Shown here: in pieces, positions 16,487-24,115 of the stretch
How positions within the stretch are numbered: the first letter of the stretch is position 1
How the letters are laid out: every line of letters starts with the position of its first letter
Assembly: GCF_003332305.1 (NCBI RefSeq)
Contig: NZ_QOIO01000054.1
Location: 1 to 38,404, forward strand
Length of the DNA stretch: 38,404 nt
Direction of reading: 5' to 3'
Origin: Microvirga aerophila
GTDB lineage: Bacteria; Pseudomonadota; Alphaproteobacteria; Rhizobiales; Beijerinckiaceae
The notes under the pieces: model-generated
Seen by the model: only the letters and a program-made list of their open reading frames with translations
What the model was told of the DNA's origin: nothing
The model's database searches: none
Program-made: the position numbers and the translations under genes

Positions 16487-16735
16487 ATGCCGATTGACGG
16501 TCTCGATCACCTGCTTTGGTTTGGTGCCATTCTATTCGGCGGGGCGTCGTTCACCACCCTCGCTGTTGCGAGCTATGCTCGGAGACGGTTTCGCACCTGT
16601 CTGCACGCGCCGCTCACCCGCTCCTCAGGCGACAGGAGTGAGATGTGGGAGGAGATGTTCACCTTCTGCCAGATGAGTGGACTCGCGTTTGCGGGAGTCT
16701 CGATCCTCTGCACTGTTCTGACGCGCATGGTCTAG
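16487..16735 (+). CDS. small two-helix membrane protein
   Basis: An 82-residue frame beginning MPIDGLDHLLWFGAILFGG, with hydrophobic stretches near 10-27 and 65-80 (LAFAGVSILCTVLTRMV) separated by a basic loop. The ribosome site is weak. No family is recognised. Its 3' end is 59 bases from the converging MarR gene. Confidence 0.45.
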   Translation: MPIDGLDHLLWFGAILFGGASFTTLAVASYARRRFRTCLHAPLTRSSGDRSEMWEEMFTFCQMSGLAFAGVSILCTVLTRMV

Positions 16736-16793
16736 TCCACAGGCTGGAAGCGGACTGGCTGGTGCCGAAGCCCAGAAGATCGATCTCGCCCGC

Positions 16794-17366
16794 TCAGCGT
16801 CCCTGTTGGTACGAGGTTGCCAGAACGTCAGCCTTGCGGGAGCTTTGTCTACGATGAGCCGGGTGATGATCCAATGCGGCAGGCACAGCACCGGTATCCT
16901 GTCTATTGCTCCCGAGGGCTCCAGCAAGGTTCATCGCGGCTCGAAGGAGCAGCTTACGCATCTGCCTCTGTTCCTCTGCATCAAGGCCCGCCACCATGTC
17001 GCTCTCCACCTCATCCCAGAGCGTCTGGATGCGAGCGACAGCCATCCGGCCTTTCCGGGTCAGCCTGACCCTGACGGTCCGCGCATCAATCGGGTTGCAA
17101 GAGCGTGCCACAAGGCCAAGAGCGGCAAGCCGTGTCACCGTTTTGGAGGCGGTTGGGGTGCGGACCCGCAGGATGCCCGCGAGTTCCCCCATGCTGACTT
17201 CATCGTAACTTGAAAGGACCTGAAGCGCCTGCTCCTGCCCGGCAAACAGGCCCATGCCAGCCAGCTTTTCGTTCAGGTAAAAGCGATGCAGCCGGGCCGC
17301 TTGCGCCAGAGCCCAGCCAAGGCTGTCTTCACTGGGGTGCTGGATGCGTTCGTTCAGGGGGCTCAT
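16794..17366 (-). CDS. MarR-family transcriptional regulator
   Basis: A 190-residue regulator with a winged helix at about 50-115: VSMGELAGILRVRTPTAS is the recognition helix region, TKTVTRLAALGLV follows, and the wing DARTVRVRLTRKG has the canonical D-x-R. Flanking helices give the dimer interface. The frame can start five codons earlier at a TTG (17381), but the ATG at 17366 is more usual. The C-terminal 40 residues beyond the MarR fold are basic and of unknown use. No adjacent efflux or oxidoreductase target is visible. Confidence 0.85.
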   Translation of the reverse strand: MSPLNERIQHPSEDSLGWALAQAARLHRFYLNEKLAGMGLFAGQEQALQVLSSYDEVSMGELAGILRVRTPTASKTVTRLAALGLVARSCNPIDARTVRVRLTRKGRMAVARIQTLWDEVESDMVAGLDAEEQRQMRKLLLRAAMNLAGALGSNRQDTGAVPAALDHHPAHRRQSSRKADVLATSYQQGR

Positions 17367-17381
17367 GGCAGGGTCGCTCAA

Positions 17382-17605
17382 TGCTTTTTCATAGCTGATT
17401 GGCGCGCCTTCAACGGGAGCGGCTTACTCGGCAATAGTTTGAGCCCGAGCCACTTTGAATGCAATACGATGAACCTGCGCAATTACGCGGCTACAGCCTA
17501 GCTTGGCAGTAAGGAGAATGATACTTTGGCACGATGAGCCGTGTCTGTTCTGGATGAGGCACTTGCAAATCACAGATCGGAGCGGCTAGAAGAGCCCTCC
17601 CTAGA
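17382..17605. other. 224-bp region without a supported gene
   Basis: It separates the MarR gene from the terminator of structured RNA copy A. No frame with a ribosome site was found. Confidence 0.4.
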
Positions 17606-17630
17606 AAAGAGGCCGCCCTTGCGAGCGGCC
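17605..17630 (-). terminator. Rho-independent terminator of RNA copy A
   Basis: On the minus strand GGCCGC (17630-17625) pairs with GCGGCC (17616-17611) across an 8-base loop and is followed by TCTTTTC. Confidence 0.8.
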
Positions 17631-17757
17631 CGAAGTTTAGGGAGGAAACACCCAAGAAGGGCAGCAGCACCGCAACGCCAATTGCCGTGCTGCACTGCAC
17701 AATTTAAGCCTTGCCTAAACAATGGCAAGATCAAATAGGCAGCCATAGCTGCCTATT
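17606..17757 (-). ncRNA. structured RNA, copy A (downstream of Nudix A)
   Basis: Reading the minus strand, four hairpins follow the Nudix stop. They are a 10-bp stem (17757-17734), CTTGCC/GGCAAG (17729-17710), a 22-nt CAC...GTG stem (17689-17668), and a GCCC/GGGT stem. The conserved TTTCCTCCCTAAACTTC segment and an intrinsic terminator close it. Copy B at 29194-29345 has the same order and 80-90% identity, with compensatory changes in at least three stem positions. The purine-free CCTCCCT segment resembles the anti-Shine-Dalgarno loops of alphaproteobacterial trans-acting sRNAs (alpha-r or suhB/mmgR type), an assignment I infer and cannot test here. Confidence 0.7.
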
Positions 17758-17828
17758 CTCGTTGCTGCTGGCCTGCGGAATCCACATGGCAGTTTATGGT
17801 GGCCTCCCCAAGAACAGTGTGCGCGTCC

Positions 17829-18233
17829 TCACACCACGTGCTCGAAGAATGCCCGAACCCTCTGCGTGTGCAGTGGAAAGGCGGTTTCGACCGGCTCATG
17901 AACGACCAGCACCTCCAAGACCTCAGCATCGTGGACGAACGCTCCTTCATGTTCGACGGGAGGGCTCTGGCAGAAGATCAGATTGAGCCGCCGATCCGGT
18001 GTGGTCTCGACCGTCACGATCCGCAGGGCTTCAGGGGTGATGACGACACCGGTTTCCTCCAGCACCTCCCGCGCACCAGCTTCCTGCCACGTCTGGCCGA
18101 GCATCTGGTAACCACCCGGAAGCGCGAGCTTGCCATATCCTTCACCTGGAAGGGCGCGACGGATCATCAGCAGACCATTCCGGAGGGGCACCAGCACGAC
18201 AACGACCGTAGGTGTATTCCGGTAGCGAGCCAT
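17829..18233 (-). CDS. Nudix hydrolase A
   Basis: A 134-residue Nudix-fold protein. The Nudix box region GGYQMLGQTWQEAGAREV then LEETGVVI keeps the REVLEETG metal-binding core, while the usual first Glu of G-x5-E is Gln. Preceding strands are VVVVLVPLRNGLLMIRRAL and GYGKLALPGG. Such enzymes hydrolyse nucleoside diphosphate derivatives; the substrate cannot be told. The frame extends ten codons upstream, but the ATG at 18233 matches the start of Nudix B (28742) and follows AAGGAT. It is about 85% identical to Nudix B and, like it, is followed by the structured RNA. Confidence 0.85.
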   Translation of the reverse strand: MARYRNTPTVVVVLVPLRNGLLMIRRALPGEGYGKLALPGGYQMLGQTWQEAGAREVLEETGVVITPEALRIVTVETTPDRRLNLIFCQSPPVEHEGAFVHDAEVLEVLVVHEPVETAFPLHTQRVRAFFEHVV

Positions 18234-18249
18234 CCCGATCCTTTGTGCT

Positions 18250-18440
18250 CTACTTTCTGCCACCCTTGATTACCATGAGCTTGCGCATCACTGAGGAGGG
18301 TCAGAGAGGAGGCCGCTCAAGGTTTGAAAGGGCGAGCTTTGCACCTCCATACTATTTTCTCCAACATTCGACAGTCGGACGTTTGAGGCACGTCGCGGCT
18401 CTATCCCTTCAAAGCATTTGACGAATGTTTGATCATAAGA
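18250..18440 (-). pseudogene. degraded tail of the 28413-type gene plus palindrome (remnant c)
   Basis: On the minus strand MRKLMVIKGGRK then stop (18288-18250) equals the C-terminus of the protein at 28413-28724. It is out of frame with the upstream open stretch that ends DPPQ-stop at 18288, so the join is frameshifted. Further upstream, 18363-18383 is the palindrome AACATTCGA-CAG-TCGGACGTT, shared with two other sites. The stretch 18441-18644 has no supported gene. Confidence 0.5.
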
Positions 18441-18644
18441 CGCTCTGGGAGGAGAACTTCCCCCCACGTCCCCACCTCAATAACTCTTAGCTATGCGGCC
18501 TCGGGCGTGGGTGAGCGCAAAGCCAAGAATCAATGGAGTAGACTTTGAAACATCACGGAAGGACCCAGTTCCGCCTAGCAGCAAAAAGGCTAGGAATCCT
18601 TCAGGTTGAATTTCGCCTCACGGCTGCGGGCCAGCAAATGATGA

Positions 18645-19148
18645 TCAGTCTTCCGGCAGCGGGAAGTCGCTCTCATGGCAGCTTAGCTCCGTGCCCCTGA
18701 GTACCCCATCACTCGGCTGAATCCGATACTTGCCTGCTGGTGCGAGGTAGGATTTTGCCCAGGCTTTGACTTTCTCGACCGGCCACGACGAGATCAACGA
18801 AAGCTGGACACCGGGTGATGTTCCAGGACCACGCCAGTAGTAGCCTGGGTGTAATGCCCTGATCAATTCATCCTCTTCGTAAGCACAGACGCCGCCTACT
18901 GGCATCCCGCTAACAGAGAAGCGCCCCTTCAAGCTCCAGCATGAAATACTGTCGTACCCTTTCTGCTCGGACGGCCTGATTAGCTTAGATTGGACGAGCG
19001 CCACCAGGGTCGGGGTCGGGTTTGGAGGCTTGCGCCAGCAAGAAAGCTCCCGCGTGATATGCTCCTCAAGTATCTCCTTTGTCAGAGGCGCACCCATCAC
19101 ATGAAGGGTGCTTAATGTAAGTGCGAGAGCAGAAAGGATAAATCTCAT
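18645..19148 (-). CDS. secreted hypothetical protein
   Basis: A 167-residue protein with a clear signal peptide (MRFILSALALTLSTLHVMGA). The mature part has four or five cysteines (ELSCWRKPP, ISCWSLKGRF, GVCAYEEDEL, LSCHESDF) that could form disulfides in the periplasm. I do not recognise the family. The ribosome site is weak (GAGCGA 9 bases upstream). It is the first gene inside the island-side of Nudix module A. Confidence 0.6.
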   Translation of the reverse strand: MRFILSALALTLSTLHVMGAPLTKEILEEHITRELSCWRKPPNPTPTLVALVQSKLIRPSEQKGYDSISCWSLKGRFSVSGMPVGGVCAYEEDELIRALHPGYYWRGPGTSPGVQLSLISSWPVEKVKAWAKSYLAPAGKYRIQPSDGVLRGTELSCHESDFPLPED

Positions 19149-19616
19149 AGAATGTCGCTCGTAAAACGGGTCCGAGTAGACCCCTCGGCTGCTGTGAAGT
19201 TGCTAACACTCGCTTGTTATACAATCAAATCACGGTGATGGTTGAACGCATCAGGTTGCAAGGACCCAGTTCTTAAGGTCCACGGCCTATATGCGGGTAC
19301 ACGGAACTACCATGAATTTCAGACTGATGCGCCACACAAAGTGAATCTTAATTGCGGCTCTCTGCTCCCTCTCGATAAGCCTACCACCATTCAGGTCCGA
19401 CCTCTGAGATCGACAAAAGACCTGTCGGTGCATGCTCAATATGTACGCACATTTGACAGGACTCATTCATCCCACGCGTCGGTTGGGATGTTGCCCCAAT
19501 TGCCCCGCGTCTGTTGTTTCAAATACTTCCTTATGGACAGGCTTCCAAGAGCACCTGTTGTGTCTGCTGAGCCATACGCTTGCGGACTCTGTTGAGGCAG
19601 TTTAGATGATGGCCGC
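19149..19616. other. 468-bp region with only a doubtful frame
   Basis: A plus-strand frame from TTG 19242 to 19595 (117 codons) has no ribosome site, no recognised motif and low-quality composition. The region divides the secreted protein from the divergent HEPN-like gene and probably contains their promoters. Confidence 0.3.
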
Positions 19617-20651
19617 ATGTCTTCCCCGACCATTCTTCGCGCTCGACTGGCACAGAGACCGGCAGTCCATGTTCTGTGTGACCGCGTTTTCCTCCAATAC
19701 CCGATTCACCTACCCCATGTCGTTGTAGCTCCACTCAGTGCGCTACAGATGGAGACTGAGGCCCAGGTGACTGCTCAGTACGTTTTCGAGGTCGTTAAGG
19801 GCCACGTTGAAGCCGCTGGGATCGACCAACTTGCCCAGCAGGGCCAGCAGGGCCAGCAGGGCCAGCAGGCACGCCCGGCAGCGGTGATCGCCTGCTTCAA
19901 TATGGGTGGGAGAACCCCACAGCAACTTGAAGCAGAAGCACTTCGGCGCGTTGACGCCCTGCGGCAGGTGATCTCTTGGGCAACGGGGAACGAGACGGGA
20001 CCCTTCGCAATCGTAACTGCGACACCGGATGGAACGTATTTCCGGCTGCTTCCTCCACCCGTCTCTCAGCGCCATCGCCTTGGGCCGGAAAGCCAATCCG
20101 ACTTCACAGCGCGTTTGGCACACATCCTCGAATTGGCCGAGCAGAACGAGCGTTTCGCATTCGCTCTCTCAATGCTCCACGATGCAACGCGGGAGCGAAA
20201 CCCGCAGTTTAAAGTCGCCCGTCTCTTCGCGTGTCTTGAAGCCTTGGCCTACAAGCTCAAATCAGCGGACAGACCTTCGAGGCGGGCTGTGACTTTCATG
20301 CTTGGGCTTGACGAGGGAGGGACTTCGCAAGTCGCTTTCGACGGGAAGAGCGTGCGGTACGATGCCATTGAACTCGCGCGTCTTCTGCGGGATAAGTTGT
20401 TCCATGGTGCGCCCATTGAGGAGAAAGACCACAAAGGAGTTCCAGTGGAAGCCTTCCAACTCCTGCGGTCTCGTCCAGACCAGATCATTAGTGAGTTGCG
20501 CTCGCATTGTGAGCTTGAGATTGGGAGGTGGGCCATCGACACGTCGATAGCTCGGGCCGTCGCCGAGGGTCGCGCTTCTCCCCTACCAGTGGGGCATCCC
20601 GCGATCACGACAGGGGGAGGAGCATTACGCACCCAAGCAGCCGTTTCCTGA
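19617..20651 (+). CDS. HEPN-like (ApeA-type) protein
   Basis: A 344-residue cytosolic protein. Helices at about 195-215 (FKVARLFACLEALAYKL) and 245-265 (ARLLRDKLFHG) give the paired arrangement of HEPN domains, and R258-D-K-L-F-H263 fits the R-x4-6-H RNase motif. Upstream are a beta-rich part (FAIVTATPDGTYFRLLPPP) and a Gln/Gly tandem (QQGQQGQQGQQ) coded by four 9-bp repeats at about 19837-19872. HEPN proteins of this layout occur in anti-phage systems and toxin-antitoxin pairs, where they cleave RNA. No antitoxin or nucleotidyltransferase is adjacent. The start is uncertain. The last 27 bases overlap the opposing CxxC microprotein. Confidence 0.6.
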   Translation: MSSPTILRARLAQRPAVHVLCDRVFLQYPIHLPHVVVAPLSALQMETEAQVTAQYVFEVVKGHVEAAGIDQLAQQGQQGQQGQQARPAAVIACFNMGGRTPQQLEAEALRRVDALRQVISWATGNETGPFAIVTATPDGTYFRLLPPPVSQRHRLGPESQSDFTARLAHILELAEQNERFAFALSMLHDATRERNPQFKVARLFACLEALAYKLKSADRPSRRAVTFMLGLDEGGTSQVAFDGKSVRYDAIELARLLRDKLFHGAPIEEKDHKGVPVEAFQLLRSRPDQIISELRSHCELEIGRWAIDTSIARAVAEGRASPLPVGHPAITTGGGALRTQAAVS

Positions 20652-20837
20652 AAGGCGCATTAGAGCGCCGCCCTGAACCTCGGTGGAACCGGCAGGGCTT
20701 CTCATCCCCTGTTGACTCTTGAGTGCATTCCCACAGCGGGTGATGTGGTTCGCCGCTCGTTGCTGCATATTTTGTATGTTACGACAAGAACCATCTACGT
20801 CCTGCTCACAGAACCGGCATTTGATCGCAGCCTCCAT
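20625..20837 (-). CDS. Cys/His microprotein (CxxC family), copy 3
   Basis: A 70-residue frame with C7, C10, C18, H31 and C35 at the same relative spacing as copies 1 and 2, and the shared MQQRA and RCGNALKS segments. The ATG at 20837 has its purine stretch too close (AAGGG directly before it). In the other copies the start Met aligns with an ATC codon here that has GGAGG 6 bases upstream, so the start or functionality is doubtful. The extra C-terminal 25 residues run antisense to the HEPN gene end. Confidence 0.55.
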   Translation of the reverse strand: MEAAIKCRFCEQDVDGSCRNIQNMQQRAANHITRCGNALKSQQGMRSPAGSTEVQGGALMRLSGNGCLGA

Positions 20838-20925
20838 CCCTTCATGTGTATGAGGCCAACGGAGGCTAACCTGCGGTTCCTTCCAAGCTCAACTCACGGA
20901 CCGGCCTGAGTGAGGTTGGCTGTCC

Positions 20926-20983
20926 TCAGTCCTTCCGACCCTGGATAACTGTGAGCCTGCACATCATCGGCGGGATGTCAGGG
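20926..20983 (-). pseudogene. tail remnant of the 28413-type gene (remnant b)
   Basis: The minus strand reads PPMMCRLTVIQGRKD then stop, matching PPMMRKLTVIQGGKT of the protein at 28413-28724. The frame upstream is closed by a stop within a few codons. Like remnant a, it lies just upstream of a CxxC microprotein gene. Confidence 0.55.
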
Positions 20984-20996
20984 GAAGGAGGCTTCT

Positions 20997-21137
20997 CTAG
21001 GTGCATGGAGTGGGGCCTGTACCTCTATCATTCTCATCTTCCTGATCGTTCAACGGTTGAACGTTTTGCGGCACGGTCACGAACCATCCATCCTCGTCAA
21101 ATTTGACGAATGGCGTCTCGCTCACTCCCCTCCTCAT
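20997..21137 (-). CDS. possible 46-residue ORF of the FVxFD type
   Basis: An ATG at 21137 opens a 46-codon frame reading MRRGVSETPFVKFDEDGWFV, then an acidic tail ending GPTPCT. Related segments occur in the ORF at 22491-22616 (TFVTWFDGDG) and the remnant at 18250-18440 (QTFVKCFEG), each over the palindromic site. It may be a small protein, or the similarity may come from the conserved DNA palindrome. Function unknown. Confidence 0.35.
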   Translation of the reverse strand: MRRGVSETPFVKFDEDGWFVTVPQNVQPLNDQEDENDRGTGPTPCT

Positions 21138-21240
21138 CTCTCACGCCCATCCTCCACATTCCCCCGTGTCCGCAAAGTCTTCAGTTTCTGGACAGCAGCA
21201 TCGAGCACGGGAATTCAAAGCGTTTGACGTGCAGGAAGTC

Positions 21241-21281
21241 CGTGCAAAAATTCTGAAGGTCTGCACGGGGGTTTTTGCACG
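21241..21281. repeat. 10-bp perfect inverted repeat before the recombinase
   Basis: CGTGCAAAAA (21241-21250) and TTTTTGCACG (21272-21281) are exact inverted repeats separated by 21 bases. The right arm ends directly before the ATG of the serine recombinase. It may be the operator or part of the recombination site. As an RNA hairpin it would also hide the start codon context. Confidence 0.75.
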
Positions 21282-21881
21282 ATGGCTGGTCGGAGCTACG
21301 CATACTCAAGGACAAGCACGAGTTCTCAAGATTGGGCGATCCAACTGGATGCTCTCGTGAAGGCCGGTGTCGATGATCGAGATATCGATTTGGAGAAGGC
21401 ATCGGGCGTGAAGCGGGATCGCACCGAACTTCGCCGCGTTCTTGATCTGCTTCGTCCAGATGATCGTCTTTATATATATGCGCTTGATCGTCTGGCCCGT
21501 TCTCAGCTTCACCTTCTCCAAATCGTCGAAGAGATTGAAGCCAAAGGCGCAAAGCTCGTCTCTCTGCGCGAAAGCATCGACACGTCTTCACCTGTGGGCC
21601 GATTTTTTCTGGGTGTTTTGGGAAGCCTTGCTTCGATGGAACGAGAACTCATCCTGGAGCGAACCAAGGCAGGTATCGCGCTTGCCCGCCAACGTCAGGT
21701 CAGATTCGGCAGACCCCCGAAGCTCACGTCCGCGATGATCAGGCAGGTAATGCTCGCCCATGATGATCCGAACACCACCGTGCCTGAGACCTGTCGTGTC
21801 CTCGGGATCAGCAAGAGCAGCTATTATGCAGCCTTGAGAGCAGGACAGCGGGAGGCGCTCAAAGAGCCTGATGCCGCGTGA
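21282..21881 (+). CDS. serine recombinase (resolvase/invertase family)
   Basis: A 199-residue small serine recombinase. The catalytic serine lies in YAYSRTSTSSQ (9-11), followed by LYIYALDRLARSQLHLL (the conserved DRLARS with its arginine), SPVGRFFLGVLGSLASMERELI and ERTKAGIALARQ of the long E helix. A C-terminal helix-turn-helix of Hin type follows (TCRVLGISKSSYYAALRAG). It should make site-specific cuts by a phosphoserine link. No Tn3-type transposase is nearby, so it probably serves as the resolvase or inverting enzyme of the local island. Confidence 0.9.
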   Translation: MAGRSYAYSRTSTSSQDWAIQLDALVKAGVDDRDIDLEKASGVKRDRTELRRVLDLLRPDDRLYIYALDRLARSQLHLLQIVEEIEAKGAKLVSLRESIDTSSPVGRFFLGVLGSLASMERELILERTKAGIALARQRQVRFGRPPKLTSAMIRQVMLAHDDPNTTVPETCRVLGISKSSYYAALRAGQREALKEPDAA

Positions 21882-21959
21882 AGCAGCCTGGAGGCAAGCA
21901 CCTCCAGGCCACGCATGATCATGTGGCGAGCCTGATGACCGCCGTGCCCATCCGCTTCT

Positions 21960-22268
21960 TCATCTCAGCCCTTGTGCACGACCTGTGAAGGAGGAGGGCA
22001 ATACATCACTCGATGACGCCGAAGCTGGAGCAACTAAGTCTCCAAGCCCCTGTACGGCTAGCTCCGTCATGAAGGCTTCGAGCGCAGACGCACTCTTGCA
22101 TTTGAAGACTACTGGCGTTTCGTAATCTTCAATATCGCTCAAGAGGAAGTTACCGCTCCCGACTGTGTTGAGGGCAGCGGCTAACGCTGTAAGCCAAATT
22201 CTCGCGCTCCCTTCAATCTTATATTCGTTGAAGCTAGGGATGTCTAATATTACGGTGTGAGTAAACAT
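21960..22268 (-). CDS. hypothetical protein in the island
   Basis: A 102-residue frame from ATG 22268 (a TTG two codons earlier is possible). It reads FTHTVILDIPSFNEY, then LTALAAALNTVGSGNFLLSD and ETPVVFKCKSASALEAFMTE, an alpha/beta pattern. No family is recognised. It lacks a clear ribosome site and is more AT-rich at its start than the surroundings, in keeping with transferred DNA. Confidence 0.5.
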   Translation of the reverse strand: MFTHTVILDIPSFNEYKIEGSARIWLTALAAALNTVGSGNFLLSDIEDYETPVVFKCKSASALEAFMTELAVQGLGDLVAPASASSSDVLPSSFTGRAQGLR

Positions 22269-22490
22269 TTTCAAAATAATCCATTGGTGAATAAAGCCAA
22301 ACTCTTGGCATAGTCACCTTACGAAAGGTGCCTTCGAGGCTGCAATATTTAAATGTATGCTTCACGTGCGATCTTGAAGGCTATCATAAGCGCAGTCGAA
22401 TCACGCTATGGACGGACCGTGACGGCGTCCTATAAGCGGACATCGGCTCGGAGCTTCTGCTGGGCGACCGTCTATCCGCGCGGGCCACAT

Positions 22491-22616
22491 CTAGTTTCCG
22501 CCGTTCTCTTGCAACATCCGACAGTCGGATGTTTGAGCCACAGTCGCGGCACCATCCCCGTCAAACCATGTGACGAATGTCTGATCACCAGGGCTCCTGA
22601 TTAGGCAGATCATCAT
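22491..22616 (-). CDS. possible 41-residue ORF overlapping the helicase stop codon
   Basis: Two ATG codons (22616 and 22613) overlap the TGA of the helicase gene, a typical translational-coupling layout. The frame gives MMICLIRSPGDQTFVTWFDG and ends after 41 residues. It covers the palindrome AACATCCGA-CAG-TCGGATGTT (22513-22533). The segment TFVTWFDGDG resembles FVKFDEDG of the ORF at 20997. It may be real or a by-product of the repeat. Confidence 0.3.
   Translation of the reverse strand: MMICLIRSPGDQTFVTWFDGDGAATVAQTSDCRMLQENGGN
22513..22533. repeat. palindromic repeat, copy 2 (relatives at 18363 and 21047)
   Basis: AACATCCGA and TCGGATGTT are perfect 9-bp arms around CAG. At 18363-18383 the arms are AACATTCGA/TCGGACGTT, and at 21047-21063 CGTTCAA/TTGAACG around CGG. 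All three are followed 25-40 bases later by TGACGAATG, so a composite site of about 70 bp is repeated three times in the island. Confidence 0.65.
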
Positions 22617-24091
22617 GGTCGAAGAGCTTCGGGTGGTGGCATCTTCGGGGGACGCCCCGGTCCCCGGTAGGTTCCGGCATCCTTCTTCGCCTCGACAAGG
22701 CGATCCCGCCTGCGCTGCTGCCGCTCCGCAGCGTCCGCCTTCTTCTGGGCCTCACGTTCCTCACGACCCCGTGGGTCTTCCGGCTCGGAAGATGGTCGCC
22801 CACGACCAGGGCGATGCGTGTCGAGCAATCCGGCTTCCTCAACGGGCACGAGTTCAACCGTGCCGAACCCGTGCTCCGTCAGATACTCGGCCAGAGCCTG
22901 GGCCTGATACAGGTCATAGAGATAGATATGATAATCCTCGTCCGCGTCCGGATTCCGTAAATCTCCCCGGCACACGAACTGGGCAATGTCCTCGATCTCA
23001 CGGGCGCGCTCGATGTCCTCCCGGCTGAGCCCGAATAGGTCGATCAGAGGAGCATCGGACAGGAGTGCCTTGCTGCTGTAGATGTACGCACAGGACGTAT
23101 GATGCATCAGATTATTGGTGCCCTCGGTCTTGGGAGATACTTTCTCCCCGGAGAGCCGTCCATGGAAGTAGTCGGTGACCACCTCGTTGCCTGACCAGTA
23201 GCCAAGCAGCACCGTCTCCAGAGATCGGCCTACCTGTAAGAGACAGTCACGCCCTTTGTCCTTCCAGAAGGTGCTTGATCCACGATGGCCTCGTGTGAAG
23301 TAGTGGATGAAGATGCGCCGGGGCTGTCGAGTTCGACCAGGAACGTGAACCTCCTCGATCTTGATCTGTCCTGGATACAAAGCCTCCGTAACCTTGGCGA
23401 GAATGCTGTGGTGATAGCTCGCCCCGGCAATCGTCACACTCTCGGCAGTCCGAAGTTCGAGCGGCGTCCATGCCGACCACCATTGTAGCTTGCGTCCGCG
23501 CTGGCGCAGATCAGCCCAATCCTGAACATCCACATAAACGCCCTGCGTGGTCCGAGCCCGTTTGTCGAGCACCACCAGCTTCTGCACAACACTATCCCGC
23601 AGAACCGAGCGTGTTCCAGGCGCGTCATCCCAGACCTTGAGCTTCGACGAGTTGGTGCCTGGAACGGGATCGAGATCATAGCTCTGCTCGAAGTAGACGG
23701 CTCCAGCCTCGGCCCCGACTTTGTCCGTCACAACAGCCAGCGGCATCTCGTCGATCTTGACGTGCCATCCGGTCAGATCACCGAGATCGGCACTCATCAT
23801 TCCCTCATGGGTGATGAGTAGGATGACATGCTCGTCGTCCTGATACTCCTCGATAGCTTCGCTGATCTGTCGGGCGACAGGGGCAGACCGCGACAGACCG
23901 CCATGGATTATGCGCAGGACCGGGGCCGTGGATGAAGCTGCGATCATGCGCTTCAGGTCACGCTCGCGCTCCTCGATCAGGTCGATGCGCGGAGATGAAA
24001 AAATGTAACGACCTGGATGATCAATCAGTTCGTTAAGCAATACCCATGTCTTCCCGCAACCGGGAGGACCAGAAAGAATTCTAATCTTCAT
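22613..24091 (-). CDS. P-loop helicase-like replication protein
   Basis: A 492-residue protein with helicase motifs in order: Walker A GPPGCGKT (8-15), a Ia-like SSPRIDLIEERERDL, Walker B VKIDEMP (D114-E115), TIAGAS (220-224, motif III-like), and an arginine-finger segment with Q371, R375 and R379 (IAQFVCRGDLR). The C-terminus (about 430-490) is a charged helix with GRPPK-type AT-hook-like ends. I read it as a superfamily-2-type DEAD/DEAH helicase serving element replication, which is inference. An AT-rich inverted repeat lies directly upstream (24116-24175). Start at ATG 24091 without a strong ribosome site. Confidence 0.75.
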   Translation of the reverse strand: MKIRILSGPPGCGKTWVLLNELIDHPGRYIFSSPRIDLIEERERDLKRMIAASSTAPVLRIIHGGLSRSAPVARQISEAIEEYQDDEHVILLITHEGMMSADLGDLTGWHVKIDEMPLAVVTDKVGAEAGAVYFEQSYDLDPVPGTNSSKLKVWDDAPGTRSVLRDSVVQKLVVLDKRARTTQGVYVDVQDWADLRQRGRKLQWWSAWTPLELRTAESVTIAGASYHHSILAKVTEALYPGQIKIEEVHVPGRTRQPRRIFIHYFTRGHRGSSTFWKDKGRDCLLQVGRSLETVLLGYWSGNEVVTDYFHGRLSGEKVSPKTEGTNNLMHHTSCAYIYSSKALLSDAPLIDLFGLSREDIERAREIEDIAQFVCRGDLRNPDADEDYHIYLYDLYQAQALAEYLTEHGFGTVELVPVEEAGLLDTHRPGRGRPSSEPEDPRGREEREAQKKADAAERQQRRRDRLVEAKKDAGTYRGPGRPPKMPPPEALRP

Positions 24092-24115
24092 AAAAATGGC
24101 TCTATAGGTGGAGAT

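Noticed and set aside
17491..17700. Minus-strand frame with LLPFLGVSSLNFGPLARA, similar to a frame near 29250
   Set aside because: It looks conserved at protein level in both modules, but the differences are compensatory in RNA stems and the terminator lies inside the frame, so RNA is the better explanation.
17796..18269. 157-codon frame antisense to Nudix A, with a similar frame antisense to Nudix B (28655-29083)
   Set aside because: The similarity of the two frames follows from the duplicated Nudix genes; no ribosome site.
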